Shown here piece after piece: positions 13,366 through 13,914 of a stretch of 13,914 nucleotides of DNA; position 1 is the stretch's first letter; each line of letters opens with the position of its first letter. The notes below the pieces were generated by a model that was given only the letters and a program-made list of their open reading frames with translations, did no database searches and was not told where the DNA came from. This DNA is from JAGLTZ01 sp023135015 (lineage in GTDB: Bacteria > Blakebacterota > Blakebacteria > Blakebacterales > Blakebacteraceae): assembly GCA_030631625.1 (NCBI GenBank), contig DAOVKT010000064.1, forward strand, positions 1 to 13,914, read 5' to 3'. The position numbers were made by a program, and so were the translations under genes.

Positions 13366-13914
13366 ATGTATTTTTACCCGCCCACGTATTTCTTAGACAG
13401 ACAGCATACCGCTATTGCAGGCGTCTTTGCCCTCCTGCTGCTGCTCGGAAACTCGGATCGTGCGCTGGGAGTTGAATCGAGCCTCGCTCTAACGATACTG
13501 CAGGATCCACCCTCTATCGCGATCTACCAACCCACAGGTGTACAGACCGGAAACGTGACCGTTCCATATGTGATCTCCGACACTGACAACAGTCTGGTCG
13601 GCCTGCTGGCGGAATACTCCGTAGATACCGGTTCAACCTGGCAGGCGGCTACAGTCACAGGTGACACGTCAGACATCGCCCCTGCCAATTACGATGGAAG
13701 CGTGGCATGGGCGTCGGGCACGGACCTATCGGGGCAGGATATATATGGTATCTGGCTGCGGATCACACCGAGGGATTCTGGCGGTTGGGGCACAGCGGAT
13801 ACCACCTTCATTGATATCGACAACCTGTCACCCCAGTGGATAGCGGCGGAGGGGAACAGTGGGGAGGCCACGTTCCGTTTCTGGTTCGACGAGCCGGTCT
13901 CCGAGTCAACGGCC
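13366..13914 (+). CDS. Secreted Ig-like-domain protein (3' end cut off by window edge)
   Basis: An open frame of 183 codons with no stop before the window end. ATG 13366 is preceded in frame by TAG (13363-13365), so it is the earliest start; the ribosome site is weak. A Sec-type signal is visible (hydrophobic AIAGVFALLLLLG, cleavage likely near ALG|VES, about residue 36). Then comes a beta-rich Ig/fibronectin-like domain with repeated hallmarks of large surface proteins: VTVPYVISDTDNS, VEYS-like AEYSVDTGSTWQAATVTGDTS, a YDGSVAWASGTDL turn and IWLRITPRD. A second domain begins at DNLSPQW and its FRFWFDEPVSESTA resembles bacterial SbsA-type Ig-like domains. The full protein is probably much larger and surface or secreted. 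Binding target and anchoring domain are not visible. Confidence 0.75.
   Translation, partial: MYFYPPTYFLDRQHTAIAGVFALLLLLGNSDRALGVESSLALTILQDPPSIAIYQPTGVQTGNVTVPYVISDTDNSLVGLLAEYSVDTGSTWQAATVTGDTSDIAPANYDGSVAWASGTDLSGQDIYGIWLRITPRDSGGWGTADTTFIDIDNLSPQWIAAEGNSGEATFRFWFDEPVSESTA

Overview
The window reads as ordinary, gene-dense bacterial DNA with moderately high GC by eye. Shine-Dalgarno sites are clear, and there are lipoprotein, Tat and Sec-type N-termini. A GWxTD-domain protein and Ig-like secreted-protein architecture point (inference only) to a Gram-negative lineage of, or near, the FCB group and its uncultured relatives (Latescibacterota, KSB1, Zixibacteria or Gemmatimonadota-like). No rRNA, tRNA, CRISPR array, insertion sequence or phage gene is visible. 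No gene-free stretch exceeds 300 bases.

Region 1 (1-2606, + strand) is a three-gene operon. It encodes a 5'-truncated archaeal-type HMG-CoA synthase, a lipid-transfer-type thiolase, and a zinc-ribbon/OB-fold DUF35 protein. In archaea these three proteins form a complex that channels acetoacetyl-CoA into HMG-CoA at the entry to the mevalonate pathway. Here the trio sits beside clearly bacterial genes.

Region 2 (2627-4266, - strand) is a convergent, single-gene sodium/solute symporter of the SGLT type. All the sugar-contact positions I can align with human SGLT1 are conserved. Its probable 5' leader holds two back-to-back hairpins.

Region 3 (4400-10106, + strand) is a likely four-gene operon with gaps of 50, 66 and 20 bases. 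It encodes a nitroreductase-family flavoprotein, a GH114/TM1410-like putative lipoprotein, a TPR + GWxTD envelope protein that starts at TTG, and a lipoprotein YtcJ-like amidohydrolase. Three of the four products are predicted to be exported, so the cluster looks like envelope or periplasmic processing of an unknown polymer or amide.

Region 4 (10138-13264) holds two divergent genes, a PLP-dependent aromatic amino-acid decarboxylase (-) and a Tat-exported aldo/keto reductase with an eight-cysteine iron-sulfur-type tail (+). The 250-base region between their starts contains promoter-like hexamers and two separate operator-like palindromes, one of them a perfect 18-mer.

Region 5 (13366-13914, + strand) is the start of a secreted Ig-like-domain protein that runs off the window.

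The most interesting points are the archaeal-type HMG-CoA-forming trio in a bacterial setting, the complete SGLT-like binding site, the palindromes between the decarboxylase and the reductase, and the exported Fe-S aldo/keto reductase.
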